NCBI GenBank assembly: GCA_937863205.1
Contig: CALMGA010000114.1
Coordinates: forward strand, 1 to 6,416
Source of the DNA: an uncultured Beijerinckiaceae bacterium
Lineage (GTDB): Bacteria; Pseudomonadota; Alphaproteobacteria; Rhizobiales; Beijerinckiaceae
Direction: 5' to 3'
DNA length: 6,416 bases
The position numbers were made by a program, and so were the translations under genes. Under the pieces are notes generated by a model that saw only the letters and a list, made by a program, of their open reading frames with translations, was not told the origin of the DNA and made no database searches. Shown here piece after piece: positions 1 through 6,350 of this stretch (the stretch's first letter is position 1; each line of letters opens with the position of its first letter).

Positions 1-36
1 AATCGAGGCGGGGCAAGCGAGTGCAAAGGCGGCGGC

Positions 37-55
37 GGGCCGCGGCGGCAGGCCC
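37..55 (-). other. GC-rich inverted repeat downstream of pstB
   Basis: GGGCC at 37-41 pairs with GGCCC at 51-55 around a 9-base loop, beginning a few bases after the pstB stop codon. No T-run follows on the minus-strand transcript, so this is not a textbook intrinsic terminator. In related clusters transcription continues into phoU, so a processing or mRNA-stabilising structure is as likely as termination. In DNA this rich in GCC/GGC a chance 5-bp stem is also possible. The rest of 1-58 shows no start codon or gene on the minus strand. Confidence 0.3.
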
Positions 56-58
56 GGC

Positions 59-952
59 TCAGCCGAAGCGGCCGGTGATGTAGTCCTGCGTTTGCTGCTT
101 TTCCGGCGAGGTGAAGATGCGGTTGGTGTCGCCGAACTCGATCAGGTCGCCGAGGTACATGAAGGCGGTGACGTCGGACACGCGCGCCGCCTGCTGCATG
201 GAATGGGTGACGATCACCAGCGTGTAGGTCGACGACATCTCGTCCATCAGTTCTTCCACCTTGGCGGTGGAGATCGGGTCGAGCGCCGAGCACGGCTCGT
301 CGAACAGGATCACCTCGGGCTGCACGGCCACCGTGCGGGCGATGCACAAGCGCTGCTGCTGGCCACCCGACAGCGAAAGGCCGCTGGCCGACAGCTTGTC
401 CTTGACCTCGCTCCACAGGGCGGCGCCGCGCAGCGCCGTCTCGACGCGGCCCTCGATCTCGCTTTGCGGCAGGCGGTTGTAGAGCTTGATGCCGAAGGCG
501 ATGTTGTCGAAGATCGACATCGGAAAGGGCGTCGGCTTCTGGAACACCATGCCGACCCGCGAGCGCAGCAGGTTCAGGTCCTGGCCCGGATTCAGGATGT
601 TGACGCCGTCGAGCAGCACGGCGCCCTCCGCCCGCTGGCGGGGATAAAGGTCGTACATGCGGTTCATCACCCTGAGCAGGGTCGACTTGCCGCAACCCGA
701 CGGACCGATCAGCGCCGTCACCTTGTTGGCATAGATCGGCAGGTCGATACCCTTCAGGGCGAGCGATTCGCCGTAGAAGAAGCGCAGCTTTTCCACGCTC
801 ATCTTCGTGGCCGCGTCGGCGTGAACCGATGCGCCGTTGGCCGGAGAGGTCACGACGGCGGCGGCGGCCGTCGGCAGCGGCGCGTCGGGAATCGTGCGAA
901 CGACTGGCACCCCTTCGCCGACCTGGGGTTCGCGGCTCATTTGACGGGTCAT
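59..952 (-). CDS. pstB: Phosphate ABC transporter ATP-binding protein PstB
   Basis: PstB is the cytoplasmic ATPase of the high-affinity phosphate importer PstSCAB. It hydrolyses ATP to drive phosphate through PstC/PstA. The 297-residue product has the full ABC set: Walker [10 protein letters not shown] (83-91), Q-loop Gln138 in MVFQKP, signature LSGGQQQ (194-200), Walker B VILFDEP (214-220) and switch His250. PstB-typical stretches such as [16 protein letters not shown] and the C-terminal DYITGRFG are present. The ATG at 952 was chosen because it forms an ATGA overlap with the pstA stop and has AAGGA 7 bases upstream. This start adds an Ala/Pro-rich leader of about 50 residues before the conserved core at Met51 (E. 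coli PstB is 257 aa). Later ATGs at 940 and 802 are possible, but 802 lacks a visible ribosome site. It is the last complete gene of the operon here. Function is close to certain; only the start is open. Confidence 0.97.
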   Translation of the reverse strand: MTRQMSREPQVGEGVPVVRTIPDAPLPTAAAAVVTSPANGASVHADAATKMSVEKLRFFYGESLALKGIDLPIYANKVTALIGPSGCGKSTLLRVMNRMYDLYPRQRAEGAVLLDGVNILNPGQDLNLLRSRVGMVFQKPTPFPMSIFDNIAFGIKLYNRLPQSEIEGRVETALRGAALWSEVKDKLSASGLSLSGGQQQRLCIARTVAVQPEVILFDEPCSALDPISTAKVEELMDEMSSTYTLVIVTHSMQQAARVSDVTAFMYLGDLIEFGDTNRIFTSPEKQQTQDYITGRFG

Positions 953-1785
953 CGTCTGGTCCTTGATCCGAGCGTGCGCGCGGAGATCGACAGGGTGAGC
1001 ACGGCGAGGGTGATGATGAGGGCGCCCGACCAGGCGAGCTGCTGCCAGTCGGAATAAGCGGAGCCGGCGTAGCGGTAGATCACGTAGGGCAGGCTCGCCA
1101 GCGGCGCGTCGAGGTTGAAGGTGGTGTAGGAGTTGTTCAAGGCGGTGAACAGCAGCGGCGCGGTTTCGCCGGAAATGCGCGACACGGCGAGCAGCACGCC
1201 GGTGGTGAGGCCGGCGCTGGCCGCCCTGTAGGCGATGCGCTGCACCACCATGCTCTTGGGCATGCCCAGCGCCGACGAGGCTTCGCGCAGAGGGGTCGGC
1301 ACCAGCCGCAGCATGTCCTCGGTGGTGCGCACCACCACGGGGATGACCAGGATGGCGAGCGCGGCCGCGCCGGCGAGGCCGGAGAAGTGCCCCATCGGCA
1401 CCACCAGCACCTGGTAGACGAACAGGCCGATCACGATGGAAGGCGCCGAGAGCAGGATGTCGTTGATGAAGCGCACAACGAAGGCCAGCCTGGAGCCGGT
1501 GCCGAATTCGGCGAGAAAGGTGCCGGCGAGCAGGCCGATCGGCGTGCCCACGATCGTGCCGAGCACGGTCATGATGAGGCTGCCGATCATGGCGTTGGCC
1601 AAGCCCCCGCCGCTGCCCGGCGACAGGGTCCGCTCCAGGAACAGGGTCGGGCTGATGCCGGCCGCGCCCTTGATGACGAGAACGGCCAGGATCCAGGCGA
1701 GAAAGGCGAGGCCGAAGCCGGACGCGGCGTAGCACAGGCCGACGTAGATGCGGTCCTTGAGACGGCGGGAGGCGAGCAGGTCCAT
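949..1785 (-). CDS. pstA: Phosphate ABC transporter permease PstA
   Basis: PstA is one of the two inner-membrane permease subunits forming the phosphate channel with PstC; PstB docks on its cytoplasmic loop. The 278-residue product has about six hydrophobic segments, roughly at 15-39, 64-92, 105-130, 136-155, 190-212 and 251-270. The EAA coupling loop is visible as [18 protein letters not shown] (167-183). It is followed by the PstA-like stretch [17 protein letters not shown] (202-218). The size matches the short form of the family (E. coli 296 aa), not the longer PstA with an N-terminal extension found in some alphaproteobacteria. The ATG at 1785 lies 13 bases after the pstC stop, with only a weak GAGA ribosome site overlapping that stop, so coupling to pstC translation is likely. 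Its own stop overlaps the pstB start (ATGA). Confidence 0.97.
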   Translation of the reverse strand: MDLLASRRLKDRIYVGLCYAASGFGLAFLAWILAVLVIKGAAGISPTLFLERTLSPGSGGGLANAMIGSLIMTVLGTIVGTPIGLLAGTFLAEFGTGSRLAFVVRFINDILLSAPSIVIGLFVYQVLVVPMGHFSGLAGAAALAILVIPVVVRTTEDMLRLVPTPLREASSALGMPKSMVVQRIAYRAASAGLTTGVLLAVSRISGETAPLLFTALNNSYTTFNLDAPLASLPYVIYRYAGSAYSDWQQLAWSGALIITLAVLTLSISARTLGSRTRR

Positions 1786-1798
1786 CAGCGTGCCGTTC

Positions 1799-2791
1799 TC
1801 ATCGCGCAGCCTTGCCTTCGATCCGCATCAGCATGAAGCGGGCGACAGCCAGCACGAAGAAGGTGATGACGAACAGGATCAAGCCGAGCTCGATCAGCGA
1901 GGCGGTGTAAAGGCCGCGGTCGGCCTCCTCGAACTCGCTGGCGATGGTGGCGGAAATGGACGTGCCCGGCGACAGCAGCGAGGACGACAGCTGGTGGGCG
2001 TTGCCGATGACAAAGGTCACGGCCATGGTTTCGCCCAGCGCGCGGCCGAGCGCCAGCATGATCCCGCCGATGATGCCGACGCGGGTGTAGGGGATGACCA
2101 CGTTGCCGACCACCTCGCGGGTCGTGCAGCCCAGGCCGTAGGCGGACTCCTTGAGCACCGGCGGCACGGTGGCGAAGACGTCGCGCGAGATCGAGGTGAT
2201 GAAGGGCAGCACCATGACGCTCAGGATGAAGCCGGCGGTGAGGATGTCGGTGCCGTAGGCCGGGCCGGCGAAGAGGACGTTGAGGCCGGGGATCGGGCCG
2301 GTGAGCGCGATGATGGCCGGCTCGACGTAGGTTTGCAGCAGCGGCTTCAGGATGAAGAAGCCCCAGATGCCGTAGATGATGGACGGAATGCCGGCGAGAA
2401 GCTCGATGGCGATGCCGATGGGCTGGCGCAGGCGCGGCGGGCACAGCTCGGACAAGAAGATGGCGATGCCGAGCCCGATCGGGATGGCGATCGCCAGCGC
2501 GATCACGGAGGTGACCACCGTGCCGAAGATCGCCACGGCGGCGCCATAGATGTCGTTGACCGGATCCCAGTCGGAGTTGACGAGGAATCCGAAGCCGAAG
2601 GCGCGGATCGCCGGCAGGGCGCCCCAGACCAGCGACGCGATCACGCCGCCGAGCAGCACGAGGACGCTGATCGCGGCGCTGCGGGTCAGCCAGCGGAACA
2701 GTTGGTCGCCGCTGCGGAAACGGGCGAGCACGCTTGCGCGGTCGAAAAGGCGGGACGACTCGCTCGGCTGTCGGGTCGCGATGTCAGCCAA
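1799..2791 (-). CDS. pstC: Phosphate ABC transporter permease PstC
   Basis: PstC is the other inner-membrane permease of the Pst system. The 330-residue product has a cytoplasmic leader of about 37 residues and six likely membrane spans, roughly at 38-58, 84-114, 125-150, 183-203, 232-262 and 296-318. The EAA loop reads [17 protein letters not shown] (214-230). The motif [12 protein letters not shown] (249-260) carries the Arg/Glu pair (Arg250, Glu254) corresponding to charged residues known to matter for transport in E. coli Pst[13 protein letters not shown] (73-84) and [12 protein letters not shown] (133-144) are family hallmarks. The apparent start is TTG at 2791, preceded by GGGGAA with a 6-base spacer. 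No in-frame ATG or GTG lies just upstream, and the first internal GTG (residue 21) would remove an otherwise coding-like leader. It is separated from pstS by 125 bases containing two hairpins. Confidence 0.96.
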   Translation of the reverse strand: MADIATRQPSESSRLFDRASVLARFRSGDQLFRWLTRSAAISVLVLLGGVIASLVWGALPAIRAFGFGFLVNSDWDPVNDIYGAAVAIFGTVVTSVIALAIAIPIGLGIAIFLSELCPPRLRQPIGIAIELLAGIPSIIYGIWGFFILKPLLQTYVEPAIIALTGPIPGLNVLFAGPAYGTDILTAGFILSVMVLPFITSISRDVFATVPPVLKESAYGLGCTTREVVGNVVIPYTRVGIIGGIMLALGRALGETMAVTFVIGNAHQLSSSLLSPGTSISATIASEFEEADRGLYTASLIELGLILFVITFFVLAVARFMLMRIEGKAAR

Positions 2792-2804
2792 AATGCGTTC
2801 CCCG
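2788..2804 (-). promoter_or_regulatory. pstC ribosome binding site with TTG start
   Basis: On the minus strand GGGGAA (2803-2798) is followed by CGCATT and then TTG (2791-2789), the first codon of the frame that matches PstC. The codon directly upstream is ATT, and no ATG or GTG is available nearby in this frame. A TTG start usually initiates less efficiently than ATG, which would further lower permease output relative to PstS. The start assignment is an inference from spacing and protein continuity. Confidence 0.55.
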
Positions 2805-2826
2805 CATATCCCGCTTCCCTTGAATG

Positions 2827-2841
2827 ATCGGCGGAGCCGAT
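2827..2841 (-). other. Stem-loop upstream of pstC
   Basis: ATCGGC (2827-2832) and GCCGAT (2836-2841) form a perfect 6-bp stem with a 3-base loop in the pstS-pstC spacer, about 36 bases before the pstC start. No T-run follows on the transcript. It may affect mRNA decay or pstC translation. A role is inferred only from position. Confidence 0.45.
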
Positions 2842-2879
2842 GCGCCCCGCCGCCCTTGGTGATCTTGGTCTAACCGATC

Positions 2880-2904
2880 CGGCCTTCGTCGCGCGACGGG
2901 GCCG
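2880..2904 (-). other. Stem-loop immediately after pstS
   Basis: Outer arms CGGCC (2880-2884) and GGCCG (2900-2904) and inner arms CGTC (2887-2890) and GACG (2895-2898) form a two-part stem with a GCGC loop and a 2/1 internal loop. The structure starts 12 bases after the pstS stop codon. No T-run follows on the minus strand, so full rho-independent termination is unlikely. Such structures between a binding-protein gene and its permease genes commonly stabilise the upstream message or attenuate read-through, which would give excess PstS over PstCAB. This role is inferred from position and known analogues. Confidence 0.55.
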
Positions 2905-2916
2905 TCGGCTGACCGT

Positions 2917-3978
2917 TCAGAACTGCAGCGGCTTGCCGTCGCCGCCCTTGATGCTGGCCGACCATTCCTGCTTGACCAGCGCCACCACGTTGACGGGCAT
3001 GGGGATGTAGTCGAGCGAGGCGGCGGCGGGGGCGCCGTTGGCGTAGGCCCAGTCGAAGAACTTCAGCGCGGCGGCGGCGGCGGCCGCGTCCTTGGGCTCT
3101 CCGGGCATCAGGATGAAGGTCGAGGCGGTGATCGGCCAGGACTTGGCGCCGGGCTGGTCAGTGAGCAGGAGGTAGAACCCCGGTGCGTGCGCCCAATCGG
3201 CGTTGGCGGCGGCGGCGGCGAAGGTTTCGCTGACCGGCTCGACCTTCTTGCCGTCCTTGTTGATCATGTCGCCGTAATCCAGGCCGTTCTGCTTGGCATA
3301 GGCGTATTCGACGTAGCCGATCGAGTTCGCCGTCTGCTTGACGTTGGCGGCGACGCCCTCGTTGCCCTTGGCGCCGAGGCCGATCGGCCATTTCACCGAG
3401 GCGGACTCGCCGACCTTGGACTTCCAGTCGGGCGACACCTTGCTGAGGTAGTCGGTGAAGTTGAAGGTCGTGCCCGAGCCGTCGGAGCGGTGCACCACGG
3501 CGATGCCGGCCGCCGGCAGCTTGGCGGACGGGTTGAGCGCCTTGATCGCGGGATCGTCCCAGCTCTTGATCTCGCCGAGGAAGATCTTGGCCAGCGTCGG
3601 CCCGTCGAAGCTGAGCGAGCCGGCCTTGAGGCCCGCGATGTTGACCACCGGCACGATGCCGCCCATCACCATCGGCCACTGCACCAGATTGTCCTTCTTC
3701 AGTTCGTCGGCGGACAGCGGCATGTCGCTGGCGCCGAAGGTCACGGTGCGCGCCTTGATCTGCTTGATGCCGCCGCCCGAGCCGATGGACTGGTAATTCA
3801 GGTTGACGCCGCTCGTCTTGGAATAGGCTTCCGCCCATTTGGCATAGATCGGGTAGGGAAAGGTCGCGCCGGCGCCGGAGATCTCGGCGGCGTCGGCCAC
3901 GGGAGCCGGGATGGCTGCCAGCGCGGCGACCGCCGCGGCACCCGCGAGGGCTGCGCGAAGGGAAACGTGGAATGTCAT
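2917..3978 (-). CDS. pstS: Phosphate-binding periplasmic protein PstS
   Basis: PstS captures inorganic phosphate in the periplasm and delivers it to PstCA. The 353-residue precursor begins with an Ala-rich signal peptide (about 1-30, predicted cleavage after ADA, leaving AEISGAG). The phosphate-binding residues known from E. coli PstS all have counterparts: Thr39-Phe40 in [11 protein letters not shown], Ser67 in SIGSGGG, Asp85 in FGASDMPLS, and Arg164, Ser168, Gly169 and Thr170 in [11 protein letters not shown]. Length agrees with the family (E. coli 346 aa). There is no lipobox, so it is a soluble periplasmic protein. The ATG at 3978 has GAGG 8 bases upstream and gives the signal peptide a proper start. 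An alanine run near 298-304 comes from a GCG/GCC tract and is probably a harmless surface segment. A PHO box lies upstream, so strong induction by phosphate limitation is expected. Confidence 0.98.
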   Translation of the reverse strand: MTFHVSLRAALAGAAAVAALAAIPAPVADAAEISGAGATFPYPIYAKWAEAYSKTSGVNLNYQSIGSGGGIKQIKARTVTFGASDMPLSADELKKDNLVQWPMVMGGIVPVVNIAGLKAGSLSFDGPTLAKIFLGEIKSWDDPAIKALNPSAKLPAAGIAVVHRSDGSGTTFNFTDYLSKVSPDWKSKVGESASVKWPIGLGAKGNEGVAANVKQTANSIGYVEYAYAKQNGLDYGDMINKDGKKVEPVSETFAAAAANADWAHAPGFYLLLTDQPGAKSWPITASTFILMPGEPKDAAAAAAALKFFDWAYANGAPAAASLDYIPMPVNVVALVKQEWSASIKGGDGKPLQF

Positions 3979-4042
3979 GACGTGAGCCTCATCGAGGAAG
4001 GAGCGCCGGTCGGGCAGCGCCGCAGTCGGGGCGGATGCCGGG

Positions 4043-4055
4043 CCGGTCGAACCGG
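4043..4055 (-). other. Hairpin in the pstS leader
   Basis: CCGGT (4043-4047) and ACCGG (4051-4055) form a perfect 5-bp stem with a CGA loop in the untranslated leader of pstS. The self-complementary AGGGCGCCCT at 4097-4106 lies nearer the expected transcript start. Either may structure the leader. No riboswitch or known leader motif was recognised, and short stems are common in DNA of this composition. Confidence 0.3.
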
Positions 4056-4113
4056 GCGGTCGTTACGGGGTATGGCGACCGTCCGGCGCAGCCCTTAGGG
4101 CGCCCTCGCAAGG

Positions 4114-4119
4114 CTTTTA
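4114..4119 (-). promoter_or_regulatory. Candidate -10 element of the pst promoter
   Basis: TAAAAG on the minus strand begins exactly 10 bases after the second PHO-box unit, the spacing seen in the E. coli phoA promoter. CATAAA (4121-4116) overlaps it and is an alternative hexamer. No good -35 hexamer is visible, as expected when PhoB binding replaces it. Transcription would then start near 4105-4108, giving a leader of about 130 bases before pstS. Confidence 0.45.
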
Positions 4120-4147
4120 TGACGCTTGCGTAACAGTTTCATGACAA
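4119..4147 (-). promoter_or_regulatory. PHO box (PhoB binding site), three 11-bp units
   Basis: On the minus strand the units are TTGTCAT (4147-4141), CTGTTAC (4136-4130) and GCGTCAT (4125-4119), separated by the A-containing spacers GAAA and GCAA and followed by AAAA. The strict 11-base period and the CTGTCAT-like units match the known PHO box. The first two units plus spacer agree with the 18-base E. coli consensus at 15 positions, counting by hand. The site lies about 140 bases upstream of pstS in the same orientation, so it should control pstSCAB. The third unit overlaps the probable -10 region and may be coincidental or may allow an extra PhoB dimer. Confidence 0.85.
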
Positions 4148-4150
4148 CGA

Positions 4151-4165
4151 CCCCCGAAATGGGGG
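4151..4165 (-). terminator. Possible weak terminator after phoR
   Basis: CCCCC (4151-4155) and GGGGG (4161-4165) form a 5-bp all-GC stem with a 5-base loop, 19 bases beyond the phoR stop codon and just ahead of the PHO box. The following bases on the minus strand (TCGTTGTCAT) contain no real T-run. It might partly separate the phoR transcript from the pst transcript, or it may only be a stabilising structure. Confidence 0.35.
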
Positions 4166-4184
4166 CGCTCACGGTCGGGGATCT

Positions 4185-5279
4185 TCAAGACATGGGAGAT
4201 CGCCATCCCAAACGGGTGGCCGCGTCCGGCCTGTTTTCGGCGCTCAGCGGCAGGAAGACCTGGAACACCGCGCCCTGCCCGCGCGTCGATTGCACCTTCA
4301 GTCGGCCGCGGTGGCGGGCGACCACGTGCTTGACGATGGCGAGCCCAAGCCCGGTGCCGCCGCGCGCCCGGCTTTGCCCGGCGTCGACCCGGTAAAAGCG
4401 CTCGGTCAGCCGGGGGATGTGTTCGGCCGCGATGCCGCCGCCGAAGTCGCGAACCGTGACCACCGCCTCGCCGCCGGCGCGCGCGGCCGACACCACGACC
4501 CGGCGGTCGCGCGCATCGGCCGCCCCGTACTTGATCGCGTTCTCGATCAGGTTCTCGGCCACGCGCAGCAACTCGTCGCGATCGCCGGGCACGCTGATCG
4601 GCCCGGCGATCTCAAGGCAAAGGTCGACCCCGCTGTCGCCGGCCAGAGGCGCCAGCGTGTCGCCGACGTGGCGCAGCACGGCTTCGAGGTCGACGCTGTC
4701 CTTGGGCCGCAGGTGCAGGTGCCCCTCGATGCGCGACAGCGACAGCAGGTCGTCGACGAGACGGGCCATGCGCCGGGCCTGCTGGCGCATGATGTCGAGG
4801 AAGCGCCCGCGCGCCGCCTCGTCGTTGCGGGCCGAGCCCTGCAGCGTTTCAATGAAGCCGAGCAGCGAGGCGAGCGGGGTGCGCAGTTCGTGGCTGGCGT
4901 TGGCGACGAAGTCGACGCGCATGCGCTCGACCCGGCGCAGGTCGGAGGTTTCCCGCAGGTGGACGATCACCAGCGGGCCGCAGCCCAGCGACGTGACGGC
5001 GGTGGCGGTGACGGCGAACTGCCGCTCCACCGGCGCCCGCTCCGACCAGCTCGCGCTCGCCTCGCCCCGCGTGCGGGCCGCGGCCACCGCGTCGAGGATG
5101 TCGGGCGAACGCAGGTGGGTGGCGAGCAGCCCGCCGGTGCGCAGCATCGGCAGCAGCGCCAGGGCGGCCGGGTTGCAGGCGGCGACGCGGTCGTTGCTGT
5201 CGATCGCCACCGCGACCTCCGGAATGGCGGCGAGAACAACGGCGAGCGTGGTCAGGTCGCGGGCGGCGGACTCGGTCAT
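4185..5279 (-). CDS. phoR: Phosphate regulon sensor histidine kinase PhoR
   Basis: PhoR autophosphorylates on histidine and passes the phosphate to PhoB, the activator of phosphate-starvation genes; it also dephosphorylates PhoB when phosphate is plentiful. The 364-residue product has a PAS-like N-terminal domain (about 8-115). The HisKA domain carries phospho-acceptor His130 in FVANASHELRTPLASLLGF. The catalytic domain has the N box ENLIENAIKYG (242-252), G1 RDFGGGI (277-283), F box LTERFYRVD (291-299) and G2 GGTGLGLAIVKH (307-318). No membrane span is visible: the only apolar N-terminal stretch (10-27) looks like the start of the PAS fold. Canonical PhoR is membrane-anchored. The ATG at 5279 overlaps the stop of the upstream acyltransferase gene (ATGA); the reading further upstream is Arg/Pro/Ala-rich shadow sequence. 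Identity as PhoR rests on domain layout plus the pst neighbourhood. No phoB is in the window. Confidence 0.9.
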   Translation of the reverse strand: MTESAARDLTTLAVVLAAIPEVAVAIDSNDRVAACNPAALALLPMLRTGGLLATHLRSPDILDAVAAARTRGEASASWSERAPVERQFAVTATAVTSLGCGPLVIVHLRETSDLRRVERMRVDFVANASHELRTPLASLLGFIETLQGSARNDEAARGRFLDIMRQQARRMARLVDDLLSLSRIEGHLHLRPKDSVDLEAVLRHVGDTLAPLAGDSGVDLCLEIAGPISVPGDRDELLRVAENLIENAIKYGAADARDRRVVVSAARAGGEAVVTVRDFGGGIAAEHIPRLTERFYRVDAGQSRARGGTGLGLAIVKHVVARHRGRLKVQSTRGQGAVFQVFLPLSAENRPDAATRLGWRSPMS

Positions 5280-6232
5280 GGGTTCCGGCCGCTCACGACC
5301 ATGGCCGTCACGGCCGCGCGCGCCTGCGCCGCCACCTCCTTGCGGTTGCTGCCGACACGGTAGGGGATCGGCGCGCCGAAGCCGAGCGAGCACAACAGCG
5401 GCGGCGCGAGAAGGGTGCGCCAGACATGGGCGAGAAGCGTGTCGTCGCCGATCCAGGCCGCCGCAGGCGAGGAATAGGCGACGGCGACCGGCTGCACGCC
5501 GACCTCCGCTCGCGCTTGTTCTCGCGCTTGCCCTCGCGCTTGCCCTTGCGCTTGCCCTTGGCCCGACATCCCTTGCCGGCCGGCGCCGGCGAGGTAGTCG
5601 CGGGCGGCGGCGAAGTGCGAGGACAGGAAGCGGCCGGGCAGGGCGTCGGCCAGGGTGGTGCCCTCGGGAAAGAGCAGGACGTGGCGCCCGTCGCGGAGGC
5701 GGGCGGCGATGTCGCGATTGGCGGCAAGGATGCTGCGCCGGCGCCGGCGGTCGACGAACACCGTGCCCTGCACGACCGCGAACGCCGACACCAGCGGCCA
5801 GGACGCCACCTCGCGCTTGGCCAAGCAGCAGAGCGGCAGCGCGGCGCCGAGGGCGAGGATGTCGATCCACGAGACGTGGTTGGCGACCAGAAGAACGGGA
5901 CCGTCCCGCGCCGGCGTGCCGCGCACGGCCACGCGCACCCTGGTGAGCCGCAGCAGCGAGCGGCAGAAGCAGCGGGGCAGGCGGTGGGCCTGCCCCGGCG
6001 CGACCCGCGCGACGAGCCATTGCAGCGGCGTGCCGACCAGGAAGAAGCCGAACAGCACCGCGACGATGAGAAGCGCGCGGGCCGCGGCCGCTGCCGCGCG
6101 CCCGGTCACCGGCAGCGCCGCGGCAGGGCGCGGCCTCGGGCCGTGCCCGTGTTGAAGAGCGTTGTCCAGGGGACCGTCGTCCAAGGGCTTCATCCCGCGA
6201 CCGGGGATCGCCGCATGTCCGGTGTTGCCCAT
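5276..6232 (-). CDS. PlsC/LPLAT-family lysophospholipid acyltransferase
   Basis: This protein is predicted to transfer an acyl chain to a lysolipid acceptor at the inner membrane, as in 1-acylglycerol-3-phosphate or lyso-ornithine-lipid acylation. Numbered from the upstream ATG at 6265 (329 aa), there is a hydrophobic anchor at about 62-88, the catalytic HX4D motif in NHVSWID (His130, Asp135), FVDR (170-173), the acceptor motif FPEGTT (199-204), and QPVAV (258-262) as the fourth motif. A Gln/Ala/Gly/Arg-rich insert (about 232-254) is encoded by a 12-bp tandem repeat. The start is uncertain: ATG 6265 has a pyrimidine-rich upstream with no ribosome site, ATG 6232 has AGGG 5 bases before it and is preferred, and ATG 6193 also precedes the anchor. 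Its stop overlaps the phoR start, implying co-expression with the phosphate sensor. That context makes an OlsA-like role in phosphate-free lipid synthesis attractive but unproven. Confidence 0.85.
   Translation of the reverse strand: MGNTGHAAIPGRGMKPLDDGPLDNALQHGHGPRPRPAAALPVTGRAAAAAARALLIVAVLFGFFLVGTPLQWLVARVAPGQAHRLPRCFCRSLLRLTRVRVAVRGTPARDGPVLLVANHVSWIDILALGAALPLCCLAKREVASWPLVSAFAVVQGTVFVDRRRRRSILAANRDIAARLRDGRHVLLFPEGTTLADALPGRFLSSHFAAARDYLAGAGRQGMSGQGQAQGQARGQAREQARAEVGVQPVAVAYSSPAAAWIGDDTLLAHVWRTLLAPPLLCSLGFGAPIPYRVGSNRKEVAAQARAAVTAMVVSGRNP
5510..5557 (-). repeat. 12-bp minisatellite, four tandem copies
   Basis: Four consecutive 12-base units occur at 5510-5521, 5522-5533, 5534-5545 and 5546-5557. 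On the plus strand they share the form TCGCGCTTGCCC, with the second and third identical and the outer two differing by one or two bases. On the coding strand they give four-residue repeats of the type QGQA, QGQA, RGQA, REQA inside the acyltransferase. Because 12 is a multiple of three, copy-number change would lengthen or shorten the protein without shifting the frame. Confidence 0.9.
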
Positions 6233-6282
6233 CCCGGCCCTATCTTTGCGCGAACACGCCCGCATGGTAAGGGGAAAAAAAT

Positions 6283-6300
6283 CACGTCGTGAACACGTCG
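6283..6300. repeat. Direct repeat CACGTCG with 11-bp period
   Basis: CACGTCG occurs at 6283-6289 and again at 6294-6300, separated by TGAA, in the intergenic region between the acyltransferase gene and the plus-strand reading frame at 6351. The 7+4 geometry resembles sites of OmpR/PhoB-type regulators, but the unit does not match the PHO-box sequence. It may be an operator for an unidentified regulator. The adjoining A7 tract (6275-6281) is the most AT-rich spot in this intergenic region. No convincing promoter hexamers were found. Confidence 0.35.
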
Positions 6301-6350
6301 CGCGGGCTTCGTATCGGGGCGGCTTGCGGCGAACGCATGGCGCGACAGTG

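Noticed and set aside
1..58. Start of phoU expected downstream of pstB
   Set aside because: No ATG or other convincing start appears on the minus strand in these 58 bases, so phoU cannot be claimed from this window.
59..1735. A 558-residue minus-strand frame suggesting a fused N-terminal domain on PstB
   Set aside because: The first 261 residues are an out-of-frame reading of pstA, which is itself a complete permease gene. The real PstB begins at the ATGA overlap.
3975..3992. Five-codon minus-strand frame (MRLTS) whose stop overlaps the pstS start
   Set aside because: It contains the pstS ribosome site, has no good ribosome site of its own, and is short enough to be chance. A leader-peptide role has no other support.
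92..5946. Many long plus-strand open frames opposite the pst, phoR and acyltransferase genes
   Set aside because: They are rich in Arg, His, Gly, Ala and Asp, match no family I recognise, and arise because stop codons are rare opposite high-GC coding sequence. Every one is explained by a well-supported minus-strand gene.
4185..6020. A 611-residue minus-strand frame suggesting an extended PhoR
   Set aside because: The first 247 residues are an Arg/Pro/Ala-rich out-of-frame reading of the acyltransferase gene. PhoR begins at 5279.
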